37,835 nt of DNA, taken from assembly GCA_030841085.1 (NCBI GenBank), contig JAVEDP010000026.1:1-37835 (forward strand). Reading direction: 5' to 3'. Within the stretch, counting starts at the first letter, position 1. Each line of letters begins with the position of its first letter. Source of the DNA: Pyrinomonadaceae bacterium. Lineage in GTDB: Bacteria > Acidobacteriota > Blastocatellia > Pyrinomonadales > Pyrinomonadaceae. Below are positions 19,037 to 26,872 of this stretch, in pieces. Under the pieces are notes generated by a model. The model was not told where the DNA came from, made no database searches, and worked only from the letters and a program-made list of their open reading frames with translations. Position numbers and translations under genes: made by a program.

Positions 19037-19119
19037 CAAAAAACTTTTCTTTTCAGCAATCCAACCCTGCGTTATTCTCGCTGCTCGTCATTAAATCAAA
19101 ACCAGAGAGGGACAAATAC

Positions 19120-19923
19120 ATGTCGCACAGGAACAGGGAAGCGGTGATTGCGATTTTTCTTTTGGCGGTGGTGGTGCTCGCTTGCAAGAATTCCGGAAAC
19201 ACAAATTCTGCTCGCTCAGACAATTCAAATACAAATGTGTCGTCATCGTCCAAGCCTGACGCTGATGACGTGATCCATTCAGCTAACGGAGTGGAAAAGG
19301 AAAAGCCGGCTGCTGGCAAGGCGAACGTCCAGGGCAAAGTATTTTTCAACGAAAAGCCCGTTGCGGACATCGAGGTAAAGCTGTGTGAAAAATTCAATCG
19401 CTTTATCGGCGGCTGTGGCGGCGAGACCTTCACGACCAGGACTGATGCGAATGGAGAGTATCTAATTAAGAATGTTCCGGCGGGACTTTACGAAGGCCTG
19501 ACCGCGAAAGTCTTCAATACGAACTACTACGTGTTTGCGACCTCGGGCTTTGTGGGCTCGGCAAAATACGAGCTCGAAGCAGACCAGACTTTCTTTGCCC
19601 CGGACACAAATCTTTTCAAGAGTGATCTGAAATTGATTAGCCCCAGGGCGGGGTCGAAAGTCGGCGCCAACAATATTGAAGTGAAATGGGACGCATATCC
19701 TGATGCGGCTTACTACAAATTCAGTATTCACGCCGACAGCGACACAGACGCGAAGACCGAGTACGACTTCATTAATAAGCGAGTGGATGGAACGGCCTAC
19801 ACGTTGGAAAAACCACTAACGCCCGGCTCGTATACTTGCCAGGTGATCGCCTACAACGCGAACGATGTGAAACTGTCGGAAAGCGCCGATGACATCAAGT
19901 TCACTGTCACCGGCGAGAAGTAA
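19120..19923 (+). CDS. Lipoprotein with carboxypeptidase-regulatory-like domain
   Basis: A 267-residue predicted lipoprotein. The signal region ends in the lipobox LAVVVLAC (C22), followed by a Ser/Asn/Thr-rich linker. Residues about 67-135 (VQGKVFFNEKPVADIEVKL, then TTRTDANGEYLIKNVPAG) form a carboxypeptidase-regulatory-like beta-sandwich. The C-terminal part (about 165-262) has an Ig/fibronectin-like pattern (NNIEVKWDAYPDAAYYKFSI). Such modules bind sugars or proteins on the cell surface; no enzymatic motif is seen. ATG 19120 is chosen over longer upstream frames because it directly precedes the signal and has GAGAGGG about 8 bases upstream; the longer frame reads through the repeats. Ligand unknown. 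Confidence 0.83.
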   Translation: MSHRNREAVIAIFLLAVVVLACKNSGNTNSARSDNSNTNVSSSSKPDADDVIHSANGVEKEKPAAGKANVQGKVFFNEKPVADIEVKLCEKFNRFIGGCGGETFTTRTDANGEYLIKNVPAGLYEGLTAKVFNTNYYVFATSGFVGSAKYELEADQTFFAPDTNLFKSDLKLISPRAGSKVGANNIEVKWDAYPDAAYYKFSIHADSDTDAKTEYDFINKRVDGTAYTLEKPLTPGSYTCQVIAYNANDVKLSESADDIKFTVTGEK

Positions 19924-19967
19924 GAGCACCGATTCGCATTTTCGGCTATGCCGTCTGATGTGCGGCG

Positions 19968-20353
19968 GTGGCACAGACTTTAGGAAGTCTGATTAAGTTT
20001 CTTATGGGTAGTTGCCCGTAGCCCGCGGAGCGCGGCGATAGCGTAAAGCCTGGGGTGGAGCGAGGCTTTGCGAGCGGAACCCCAGGATCGGTGGAATACC
20101 AGGTTGCAGCCCGCGAAGTGGGCGACAGTCTATTCATCATCAGTGACTTGCGGCGTTTGCGCTATCGCACGCTTCGCGCGCTCGGAGTTTTTAACAACCG
20201 CTGTCCTGGGGTTACGCTTCGCTCCACCCCAGGGCGGGGTCCCCGGCCGAGCATCTCGGCTGGGGTGCTAGACTTTATGCCTTCACCCGCTACGCGGGTT
20301 GGGAAGCGCTAGCCCGCATTGACTTGCTCAGACCTTCCTAATGTCTATGCCAC
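19968..20353. repeat. 386-bp composite repeat region bounded by family 2-like ends
   Basis: Ends at 19968-19992 and 20328-20353 are inverted, both containing a variant hairpin with TAGG loop (CAGACTTTAGGAAGTCTG on the left). Inside are at least two further palindromes of another family (8): CCTGGGGTGG...CCCCAGG at 20051-20088 and CCTGGGGTTACG...CCCCAGG at 20206-20234, plus a GC-rich hairpin at 20230-20262. No gene is seen in this 450-bp gap (19924-20375). Confidence 0.75.
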
Positions 20354-20375
20354 TATGTCGCAGCGCCAACGACTC

Positions 20376-21536
20376 ATGACCAGGAATTACAAGGCCGACA
20401 TCGCAGTCATCGGCGCTGGCGTCTTTGGCGCCTGGACAGCGTATCAACTGCGCCGGGCGGGCGCCGACGTCCTGCTGGTCGACGCTTATGGACCAGCAAA
20501 CAGTCGCGCAAGTTCCGGTGGCGAGTCGCGCATTCTGCGGTTGGGTTATGGACCTGACGCGATATACACGCGCATGGCGCAACGCTCGTTTGTTCTCTGG
20601 CAACAGTTGTTTGAGCAGATTGCGCGGCCACAACTGTTTCAGCCGACCGGCGTTTTGTGGCTTGCTCGAGAGCATGATCCTTATTGCGAAGCCACTCTAA
20701 AAACGTTTCAGCAAAACGATGTAAAGTTTGCGAAGATTGAACGTGCCGAACTCAACATACGTTACCCTCAGCTTGAATTTGGTCCGGTAGCATGGGGCAT
20801 GCTTGAGAGCGACAGCGGTGTCTTGTTGGCGCGGCAGGCGGTGCAAGCCTTAGTCGCGGCCGCGCAATCAATGGGCGTGACTTACGTTCAAGCAGCCATC
20901 CGGCCACCGAAGAATGGAACGACGAGACTGCAGTTTGTTGAAACAACTGGGAGCACCAGGATTGTGGCTGACAAATTTGTTTTCGCCTGCGGGCCGTGGT
21001 TGCCAAAGCTATTTCCCCAGTTGCTTTCTGAGTTGATTCACGTTACCAGACAAGAGGTTTTCTTTTTGGGTGTGCCGGCCGGCGACAATCGTTTCCTGCC
21101 GGATCAGCTGCCGGCGTGGATCGACTTTAACGATCTCGTTTATGGCATTCCAAATCTGGACAATCGTGGAGTCAAAATCGCAATCGACGAACATGGACCA
21201 CCGTTTGATCCGGACACAGGCGAGCGTATAGTTCTGCAAGAGAGCGTTACGCGCTTGCGCGCTTATCTTGCTCGGCGCGTGCCGGCGCTGGCGGATGCGC
21301 CTGTGATCGAATCGCGCGTTTGCCAATATGAAAATACTTCCAACGGCGACTTCCTGATCGACCGCCATCCGGCGTTTGAAAACGCCTGGATAGTCGGCGG
21401 CGGTTCAGGCCATGGATTCAAGCATGGCCCGGCTATTGGTGAGCACGTCGCGTCGCTCGTTTCCGGCAGCGCCCAAGTCGAGCCTCGGTTTGCGTTGGCG
21501 ACTAAAGACAAAGTGCAAAAGCGCCAGGTTTACTAG
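20376..21536 (+). CDS. FAD-dependent oxidoreductase, monomeric sarcosine oxidase-like
   Basis: A 386-residue flavoenzyme of the DadA/sarcosine oxidase superfamily, which oxidises secondary amines or N-methyl amino acids with release of H2O2. The FAD-binding Rossmann motif is at the N-terminus (ADIAVIGAGVFGAWTAY), followed by a second FAD contact SRASSGGESRILRLGY. Near the C-terminus, RVCQYENTSNGDFLIDRHP contains C316, matching the cysteine that covalently holds FAD in monomeric sarcosine oxidase (C315), and GSGHGFKHGPAIGE is the typical closing motif. The start is uncertain: ATG 20376 puts the FAD motif at residue 10 and the cysteine at 316; earlier ATG 20355 or TTG 20319 would read repeat sequence. 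Substrate is not predictable beyond an N-alkyl amine or amino acid. Confidence 0.88.
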   Translation: MTRNYKADIAVIGAGVFGAWTAYQLRRAGADVLLVDAYGPANSRASSGGESRILRLGYGPDAIYTRMAQRSFVLWQQLFEQIARPQLFQPTGVLWLAREHDPYCEATLKTFQQNDVKFAKIERAELNIRYPQLEFGPVAWGMLESDSGVLLARQAVQALVAAAQSMGVTYVQAAIRPPKNGTTRLQFVETTGSTRIVADKFVFACGPWLPKLFPQLLSELIHVTRQEVFFLGVPAGDNRFLPDQLPAWIDFNDLVYGIPNLDNRGVKIAIDEHGPPFDPDTGERIVLQESVTRLRAYLARRVPALADAPVIESRVCQYENTSNGDFLIDRHPAFENAWIVGGGSGHGFKHGPAIGEHVASLVSGSAQVEPRFALATKDKVQKRQVY

Positions 21537-21627
21537 TCACAGGCAGTACAAATTAGAGTTGGATTTTAAGAGAACACAAGCCGCAGAGGCACGAACCTCA
21601 GGGCAAGGATTCAAGAAGAACAATCTC

Positions 21628-21765
21628 ATGGTCGGAAGCCGGGCATGCCCCCGCTCTTGCGTCCGTGGTATTCACCGAGCGGGGCATGCCCCCTTCCCAA
21701 CCACAAGCTTTGTTGCGCCCACCGAAACCAGCGGGGGGCCTGCCCCGTTCCCGACCACGAGCTTG
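21628..21765. repeat. Palindrome family 5, three arms
   Basis: Three related GC-rich arms: 21631-21657 (reverse), 21676-21707 and 21730-21763 (forward), with the core CGGGCATGCCCCCGCTC and a tail of the type TTCCCGACCACGAGC. Related arms are at 25829-25964 and 37800-37828. The 394-bp gap 21537-21930 holds no other structure that I can identify. Confidence 0.78.
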
Positions 21766-21930
21766 TCGTGCTCCTCCATTTCCTCTTCTACCAATTGCCA
21801 CTCAACCATCGCTTGTTTGCAACATTACCTTCCACCGCATAGGTCACAATTACCGGTTCGTTTCTCTCCCGCTGAGCCGGATGAATTGTGTCCGGAAAGG
21901 TTTATCCCAAACAAGTTTGAAGGAGTAAAT

Positions 21931-22875
21931 ATGAGGATTAATGAGAATTTTCGCCTGCCCAAGCTGATGATCGGGCTGGCCCTGTTATTCGCCATAACCC
22001 CGTTAGCTTATGGCCAGGCTGCAGCCCCCCAAACCACCGCGGTCGAGCGGAACATACAATCGATTCCAAACGGCGCAAAGCTGAAGTTCAAAGGTGTCGT
22101 CATCGCCCGCGAAGGTGAGACCTTCAGAATACGCGACCGCAATCGCACCGACTATCAAGTGCTCATAACCAATGACACCAGCGTCAAAGCCAACGGTGGC
22201 TTTCTTCGCAGCGGCAAAAGATATCCGGTGACTGAGATCCTGCGCGGCTTGATTGTGGAAGTTGAAGGTCGCGGCGATTCACAAGGCCAGCTGGTAGCCG
22301 ATAAAATCCGGTTTGATGAATCGGACATGCGGGCTGCGATTACGTCTGATACGCGCGTCACTCCGGTTGAAGAAAACCAGCAACGCATGGCCGGTCAAAT
22401 GGACGAGCTCTATGCCGTAGCTGCCGAAGCAAGGACGGAAGCGGCAAACGCCAACACACGCATTAACGATCTCGATGAGGTTGACGTACAGGAAAATGTC
22501 GCGGTGACCTTCCGGGTCAACAGCGCGGTGCTGTCGCCTGAAGCAAAGCAACAGCTTGATGAGTTTGCAGCCAAGGCGGCAAACGCCAAGGCCTACTCAA
22601 TCGAAGTTGCGGGCCATACGGATTCAACTGGCAGCGAAGCGAAGAACTTTCGGCTGAGCCGCGAACGTGCGGATGCGGTGGTCCAATACCTGGCCGTGAA
22701 TCATAAGATTCCGTTGCGCCGTTTTGTGACGCCAATGGGTTACGGCAAGACAGAAGCAGTGGCCGACAACACGACCGTCACAGGCCGCGCGCAAAATCGT
22801 CGTGTGGAAGTGAAGATGCTGCTCAATCGCGGTATGAGCCAGAGCCGTGCAACGCCGGCCAGCAACAAACCGTAG
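21931..22875 (+). CDS. OmpA-family protein with N-terminal DUF5666-like domain
   Basis: A 314-residue exported protein with a strong ribosome binding site (GAAGGAG, 5 bases before ATG 21931) and a signal peptide (residues 8-28, ending ALA-like YGQA). Residues about 50-130 form a beta-rich OB-like stretch (KLKFKGVVIAREGETFRIRD...ILRGLIVEVEGRGD) similar to DUF5666. A short helical linker (150-185, alanine-rich) precedes the OmpA peptidoglycan-binding domain (about 188-300) with HTDSTGSEAKNFRLSRERA, in which D231 and R246 match the diaminopimelate-binding pair. It probably tethers an outer-membrane or periplasmic structure to peptidoglycan; there is no beta-barrel. A longer upstream frame overlaps the previous gene and repeats and is rejected. 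An intrinsic terminator follows. Confidence 0.9.
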   Translation: MRINENFRLPKLMIGLALLFAITPLAYGQAAAPQTTAVERNIQSIPNGAKLKFKGVVIAREGETFRIRDRNRTDYQVLITNDTSVKANGGFLRSGKRYPVTEILRGLIVEVEGRGDSQGQLVADKIRFDESDMRAAITSDTRVTPVEENQQRMAGQMDELYAVAAEARTEAANANTRINDLDEVDVQENVAVTFRVNSAVLSPEAKQQLDEFAAKAANAKAYSIEVAGHTDSTGSEAKNFRLSRERADAVVQYLAVNHKIPLRRFVTPMGYGKTEAVADNTTVTGRAQNRRVEVKMLLNRGMSQSRATPASNKP

Positions 22876-22956
22876 TCGCCAGGACGGCGATGCTGTGTAA
22901 CGGCAGCTTCCCCGCGCGCTAACTGGAGCTCTGCCGATCATCAGGTTAACTTTGGA

Positions 22957-22983
22957 GGGCACGGTCGCGACCGTGCCCTTTTA
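22957..22983 (+). terminator. Intrinsic terminator after the OmpA-family gene
   Basis: Perfect 11-bp stem GGGCACGGTCG / CGACCGTGCCC (22957-22978) followed by TTTT. It ends the OmpA-family transcript before the VOC gene. Confidence 0.85.
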
Positions 22984-23034
22984 CATTTTGACCAATCAGT
23001 ATTTGAAGAATGGTTAATCCCATGGAGGAATGGC

Positions 23035-23418
23035 ATGTTCAAGGATACGAAAGCATTTTCCGGCTTTTCGGTTGATGATTTGCAAAAAGCAAAAGACTTT
23101 TACAGCCAAACGCTGGGGCTCGAGGTGGCCGACGCTCCAATGGGTTTGCTGCAACTGAACATTGCGGGCGGCGCGGTAATATTGATTTATCCCAAACCTA
23201 ACCATACGCCGGCAACGTTCACGATTCTGAATTTTCCAGTTGAGAATATTGAAGCTGCGGTAGATGAATTAACGAAACACGGTGTGCGTTTTGAACAATA
23301 TGACAATGCCGACATTAAGACGGACGAAAAGGGAATTCATCGCGGCGATGTCGGTCCCAAGATCGCCTGGTTCCAGGACCCCGCCGGCAATATCTTGTCC
23401 GTGCTTGAGGACGCGTGA
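23035..23418 (+). CDS. VOC (glyoxalase/bleomycin-resistance) family protein
   Basis: A 127-residue protein with the paired beta-alpha-beta-beta-beta modules of the vicinal oxygen chelate superfamily: [25 protein letters not shown] at the N-terminus (shown as two adjoining pieces of one module) and [16 protein letters not shown] at the C-terminus. The usual first-strand His is replaced by S in GFSV, so metal binding may be incomplete; the final glutamate (E125) is kept. It has a good ribosome binding site (GGAGG) before ATG 23035. Members include glyoxalases, dioxygenases and drug-binding proteins, so no substrate is assigned. It ends 10 bp before a heptamer repeat array. Confidence 0.85.
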   Translation: MFKDTKAFSGFSVDDLQKAKDFYSQTLGLEVADAPMGLLQLNIAGGAVILIYPKPNHTPATFTILNFPVENIEAAVDELTKHGVRFEQYDNADIKTDEKGIHRGDVGPKIAWFQDPAGNILSVLEDA

Positions 23419-23428
23419 ATCGTCAGTC

Positions 23429-23519
23429 GGAGGCCAGAGGTCAGAGATCAGAGGTCGGAGGTCAGAAGTCAGAAATCAGAGGTCGGAGGTCGGAGGTCAA
23501 AGGGCAGACGTCAGAGGTC
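23429..23519. repeat. Heptamer tandem array, left arm (13 units)
   Basis: Thirteen consecutive 7-bp units of the type RGAGGTC (for example AGAGGTC, GGAGGTC, AGAAGTC) keep perfect 7-bp phase although individual units differ at one to three positions. It begins 10 bp after the VOC stop codon and is inverted relative to the array at 23586-23669. Confidence 0.93.
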
Positions 23520-23585
23520 CAAGCCGGCGCTACCACGTAGATAGAGGAAAAAAAACTATTGCGCACCGGTCGCAAACGGTTCATC

Positions 23586-23669
23586 TTCTGACTTCTGACT
23601 TCTGACTTCTGACTTCTGAATTCTGACTTCTGACTTCTGACTTCTGACTTCTGACTTCTGACTTCTGGC
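23586..23669. repeat. Heptamer tandem array, right arm (12 units)
   Basis: Twelve 7-bp units TTCTGAC, ten of them identical (one TTCTGAA, last TTCTGGC). This is the reverse complement of the AGAAGTC unit type of the left array, 66 bp away, so the two arrays could pair over about 80 bp. It ends 11 bp before the GTG start of the 5' nuclease. Confidence 0.94.
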
Positions 23670-23680
23670 ATCCGACACCC

Positions 23681-24553
23681 GTGATCATCCATCTCATCGA
23701 CGGCACCTACGAACTCTTTCGTCACTTTTACGGCATCCGGCGCTTCAAGAAAACTGATCCGCCTTTTGGCGCTGTGTCCGGCGTGCTGCACATGGTCGCG
23801 AAAATGATCGAAGACGGCGCCACACACCTCGGCGTCGCCACCGATCACGTCATCGAATCCTTCCGCAACGATCTTTGGCCAGGTTATAAAACCGGCGCCG
23901 GCATCGAGCGAGCGCTGTGGGCCCAGTTTCATCCGTTGGAAGAGGCACTCACGGCGATGGGTATCGTGGTATGGCCCATGGTGGAATTGGAGGCCGACGA
24001 TGCGCTGGCTTCCGCGGCATATCTTGCCGCAAAAGATAAACGCGTGGAGAAGGTTTGCATTTGGACGCCGGACAAGGATCTGGCGCAGTGCGTTGTCGCC
24101 GATCGCGTGGTGCAAATCGATCGCAGAAAAAATGAGATTCGCGATGAAGCCGGGATTCGCGCGAAGTTTGGTGTAGCACCGGAGTTCATCGCTGATTATC
24201 TTGCGCTCGTTGGTGACGCGGCCGACGGCTATCCCGGAATTCCCGGGCTTGGAGCGAAGACCGCGGCGGCGCTTATCAACCGCCATGGTCACATCGAAGA
24301 CTTTCCTGCAGGTGTTCTAAAAGACGGTAACTTGGCCCCCGCGCTGCTGTTCAAGGACCTGGCAACCTTGCGAACCGACGCGCCGCTATTTCGCAAGGTT
24401 GACGAGTTGCGGTGGAAAAGACCGACCTCATCCTTTGCCGGATGGACTGAAAAGATTGGCGATGCGCGCCTGGCAGCGCGGGTGGAGAAATTATTGGGAC
24501 CGGGTGCGTCCCGCCCGCAATCACTGGGACCGCGGGCGTCCCGCCCGCAATGA
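23681..24553 (+). CDS. Stand-alone 5'-3' exonuclease (Pol I 5' nuclease domain family)
   Basis: A 290-residue structure-specific 5' nuclease like the N-terminal domain of DNA polymerase I, without polymerase. Metal-binding acidic residues are visible: D7 (HLIDGTYE), ATDH, ELEADDALA, TPDKDLAQ and GDAADGYPG, and the helix-3-turn-helix region IPGLGAKTAAALI. It probably removes RNA primers or flaps. GTG 23681 is the start by position of D7; no Shine-Dalgarno is present because the heptamer array ends 11 bp upstream. The last ~19 residues (LGPGASRPQ then SLGPRASRPQ) are encoded by two family 3 palindromes, so the natural C-terminus probably ended near VEKLL and the repeat supplied a new stop. The catalytic domain appears complete. 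Confidence 0.88.
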   Translation: MIIHLIDGTYELFRHFYGIRRFKKTDPPFGAVSGVLHMVAKMIEDGATHLGVATDHVIESFRNDLWPGYKTGAGIERALWAQFHPLEEALTAMGIVVWPMVELEADDALASAAYLAAKDKRVEKVCIWTPDKDLAQCVVADRVVQIDRRKNEIRDEAGIRAKFGVAPEFIADYLALVGDAADGYPGIPGLGAKTAAALINRHGHIEDFPAGVLKDGNLAPALLFKDLATLRTDAPLFRKVDELRWKRPTSSFAGWTEKIGDARLAARVEKLLGPGASRPQSLGPRASRPQ

Positions 24554-24614
24554 GCGCGCAGCGCGAACAGTTTGGACCATTCAACCATGTCTGGTAACGC
24601 AGCGCCGGCGGGCG
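24495..24614. repeat. Palindrome family 3, two direct arms plus a truncated right arm
   Basis: Arms at 24495-24518 and 24524-24548 (core GCGGGCGTCCCGCCCGC) lie inside the 3' end of the 5' nuclease gene. The following 50 bp, with AATGAGCGCGCAGCGCGAAC, is shared with the spacer of the intact copy at 31697-31802. The right arm survives only as GGCGGGCG at 24607-24614. Confidence 0.87.
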
Positions 24615-24620
24615 AATTTG

Positions 24621-24750
24621 GACTGCGGCGGCTTGACGCCGCTCTCAAGCTCGACTTGGCGACTTCGTTAAAGAAAACACTCGCACCTGCGTATCGTTAA
24701 AAGCGGCGTCAAGCCGCCGCGCCGGAAAGCGGCGTCAAGCCGCCGCAGTC
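24621..24750. repeat. Palindrome family 4, one left and two right arms
   Basis: The left arm 24621-24643 (core GCGGCGGCTTGACGCCGC) faces two right arms, 24701-24720 and 24726-24750, with the reverse-complement core GCGGCGTCAAGCCGCCGC. The first right arm looks like a tandem duplicate of the second. It directly follows, and seems to have cut, the family 3 element. Confidence 0.88.
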
Positions 24751-24767
24751 CATAGCTTAGCCTCATC

Positions 24768-24802
24768 TATTTACGATTTACGATTTACGATTCACGATTT
24801 AC
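24768..24802. repeat. Short heptamer array (5 units)
   Basis: Five 7-bp units GATTTAC (one TATTTAC, one GATTCAC) in perfect phase, ending 11 bp before the ATG of the downstream membrane-protein gene. The unit is the reverse complement of GTAAATC, the unit at 27462-27489. Confidence 0.88.
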
Positions 24803-24813
24803 CATACCTGTCC

Positions 24814-25386
24814 ATGGAAGAAGCCGCACGTTTACCACTCGCTGCCTGGGAAACTTTTTACGTCATCGTCGGTTCCTCCGGCGCGGCGTTAACCGGATTG
24901 CAGTTTGTAGTAATCGCGCTGGTTGCAGAGTCGCGAATGCAAGGTGGTGCTCGCGAGATTGACGCTTTTGGCACCCCTACAATCGTGCACTTCTGTTCCG
25001 TGCTGTTGTTGTCCGCAATTTTGACTGCGCCCTGGCGCGGCTTGGCGAGCGTTAGCGGCGCCCTGGGAATCATCGGTCTGGCGGGCGTTATCTACGGACT
25101 AATTGTGGTGAGACGGGCCCGACGGCAGACGGGGTACAAGCCTGTCTTCGAAGATTGGCTTTGGCATACGGTGCTGCCGCTGATCGCGTATGCGTTATTG
25201 CTGATAGCCGGATTCTTTCTTCGCACTTATCCGCGCCGCGTTCTGTTTATTGTCGCCGCGACGGCGCTTCTGCTGTTGTTCATCGGCATCCATAACGCCT
25301 GGGATACAGTTACCTACATCGCCGTTGAGCACATGCAGAAAAGAAAAGACGCTGACGAACCTGATCCAAACAATACCGAGGAATAG
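24814..25386 (+). CDS. Hypothetical five-helix membrane protein
   Basis: A 190-residue protein with five predicted membrane helices: about 15-37 (VIVGSSGAALTGLQFVVIAL), 54-74, 78-98, 114-135 and 142-160, then a charged C-terminal tail rich in D, E and N. The first helix with GSSGAALTGLQFVV is a recurrent start in small Acidobacteria and Proteobacteria membrane proteins of unknown role. No catalytic motif is seen. It lies alone between a heptamer array and a convergent small membrane gene; no ribosome binding site is obvious before ATG 24814. Coding is supported by the consistent hydrophobic pattern and length; function is unknown. Confidence 0.72.
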   Translation: MEEAARLPLAAWETFYVIVGSSGAALTGLQFVVIALVAESRMQGGAREIDAFGTPTIVHFCSVLLLSAILTAPWRGLASVSGALGIIGLAGVIYGLIVVRRARRQTGYKPVFEDWLWHTVLPLIAYALLLIAGFFLRTYPRRVLFIVAATALLLLFIGIHNAWDTVTYIAVEHMQKRKDADEPDPNNTEE

Positions 25387-25423
25387 TCTGTTTTGCCCCT
25401 GGGTTAGAAGTGGGGTCTCGTTG

Positions 25424-25714
25424 CTACCTGCCAAAGAATCCCGGGTCCATCAAATACCAGTTGACTAAGCCTGCGGCGAGCCCAATCACGAACACTATTA
25501 AGACAATTATTTTTTCTTTGGCAGTGTTGGGCTTTCCTCCCATTGCTGGGAAGAAGACTAGAAATAGCCCGCCCACCCCGAGCAGTGGCCCGAACGCCGC
25601 CAGCTTCAGCGAATAACTGCCGTCCTTTAACAATTGATGCCAGTTGAAATAGACCAGGCCAATCCCGAGAAGAATGAGGACGAAGCCAAGGATGCGCGCT
25701 TTTACACTTTGCAT
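25424..25714 (-). CDS. Small three-helix membrane protein
   Basis: A 96-residue protein with three hydrophobic segments (about 8-24 ILGFVLILLGIGLVYF, 36-56 LAAFGPLLGVGGLFLVFFP, and 67-87 KIIVLIVFVIGLAAGLVNWY). The ribosome binding site CTGGAG is 6 bases before ATG 25714 (minus strand). I do not recognise the family. It converges with the five-helix membrane-protein gene, leaving 37 bp between the stops and no visible terminator. No charged catalytic residues lie in the membrane segments; a structural or regulatory role is possible, but nothing in the context indicates which. Confidence 0.72.
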   Translation of the reverse strand: MQSVKARILGFVLILLGIGLVYFNWHQLLKDGSYSLKLAAFGPLLGVGGLFLVFFPAMGGKPNTAKEKIIVLIVFVIGLAAGLVNWYLMDPGFFGR

Positions 25715-25828
25715 AGCATCTCCAGTAAATTCTGATGAGATAAATAACCGCGTCGACTATATCTCTAAGGCGTTAACTTTAACTTATCAAGCAGTGTTGT
25801 CGCTGAGAAAAATATAAAAGGGCTGCTA

Positions 25829-25964
25829 AGAGCGGGGGCAAGCCCACCTTCCCGACCTCGAGCTGTTCATATTTCCGAGTTCATCGCCGCCGGACTGCTT
25901 TCAACGTAAAGTAATCGCGCGCCCAGGAACTCGAGGTCGGGAAGGCGGGCTTGCCCCCGCTCTT
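25829..25964. repeat. Palindrome family 5, inverted pair
   Basis: Arms 25829-25863 and 25930-25964 are near-perfect inverted copies (35 bp) around a 66-bp spacer, containing the core AGCGGGGGCAAGCCC followed by the tail TTCCCGACCTCGAG. It occupies the gap (25715-26056) between the small membrane gene and the acetyltransferase gene; beyond it I see only a decayed CCGCGGATAAACG-type motif near 26035-26050. Confidence 0.9.
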
Positions 25965-26056
25965 TTGGCGCGGCCAAGACACTTCTTGTGCAAAGTCATT
26001 TGGTTTCTAATTTGTTTCGTTTTCATCTTCGCGCATCTGCGGCTAATATTCTCGAC

Positions 26057-26827
26057 ATGTTGGACATTAAGGCTTACCTCGAACGCATCAACTATCGCGG
26101 CTCACTTGCTCCGACTGCCGAAACTTTGCGCACGTTACAAGTTGCGCATTTGTTGACCGTGCCTTTTGAGAATTTAAGCATTCACGCAGGACAACCGATT
26201 GTGCTCGAGGACGAGGCGCTGTTTACCAAAATCGTCACGAACAGGCGCGGCGGTTTCTGCTACGAAGCCAAGGGGTTGTTTGCCGCGTTGTTGCGGGCGC
26301 TTGGCTTCGACGTAGCAATGCTTTCCGCCGAAGTTGCTAATCCAGGCGGCTCGTTTGGGCCAGACTTCGATCACATCGCTCTTATGGTTCAGTTGGACCG
26401 GCGTTGGCTTGTGGATGTTGGTTTTGGTGATTCGTTCCTCGAGCCGCTCCTGTTGGATGAACGCGACGAGCAGCGACAGGGAACTCGTGCATACCAAATT
26501 GTCGCGGATGGGAATTATCTGGTCCTGATGCGTCGCGATCAAGATGAAGAGAAAGCGTGGAAGGCGCAGTATAGTTTCACTTTAACGCCACATATATTTG
26601 CCGACTACGCGGAGATGTGCCGCTATCATCAGACTTCTCCGGAATCACATTTCACCCGGGGCCGCATCTGCTCGCGAGCGACCGAGCAAGGACGGATTAC
26701 TCTCAGCGACATGCGTCTTATCACCACTTCCGACAGCGACGGCGAGCAAGTTCGCCAGGAGCGCACGTTATCAAGTGAAGAGGAATACGCTGAAGTCCTC
26801 CGCGAACACTTTGGCGTTGTCATCTGA
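26057..26827 (+). CDS. nat: Arylamine N-acetyltransferase
   Basis: Arylamine N-acetyltransferases transfer an acetyl group from acetyl-CoA to arylamines through a cysteine. The 256-residue protein has the Cys-His-Asp triad: C68 in NRRGGFCYE, H106 in DFDHIALMV and D120 in RRWLVDVGFG. Length and order match bacterial NATs. ATG 26057 is chosen because the canonical N-terminus MLDIKAYLERINY begins there; an upstream ATG at 25988 would add 23 residues of unrelated sequence. No strong ribosome binding site is visible. It converges with the DinB-like gene, with a family 2 palindrome between. The physiological substrate in such soil-type bacteria is unclear. Confidence 0.94.
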   Translation: MLDIKAYLERINYRGSLAPTAETLRTLQVAHLLTVPFENLSIHAGQPIVLEDEALFTKIVTNRRGGFCYEAKGLFAALLRALGFDVAMLSAEVANPGGSFGPDFDHIALMVQLDRRWLVDVGFGDSFLEPLLLDERDEQRQGTRAYQIVADGNYLVLMRRDQDEEKAWKAQYSFTLTPHIFADYAEMCRYHQTSPESHFTRGRICSRATEQGRITLSDMRLITTSDSDGEQVRQERTLSSEEEYAEVLREHFGVVI

Positions 26828-26872
26828 AGTCGAAAAATTGTCTTTGGCGCGGGTTCGGATGATTCCTTTTTG

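Noticed and set aside
18916-19119. Upstream extension of the lipoprotein gene
   Set aside because: It reads through two palindromes and would bury the lipoprotein signal peptide inside the protein.
21412-21930. Long N-terminal extension of the OmpA-family gene
   Set aside because: It overlaps the previous gene and palindromes, while ATG 21931 has a strong ribosome binding site and is followed by a signal peptide.
23429-23669. CRISPR-like array
   Set aside because: Units are 7 bp, contiguous and without unique spacers; no cas genes are near.
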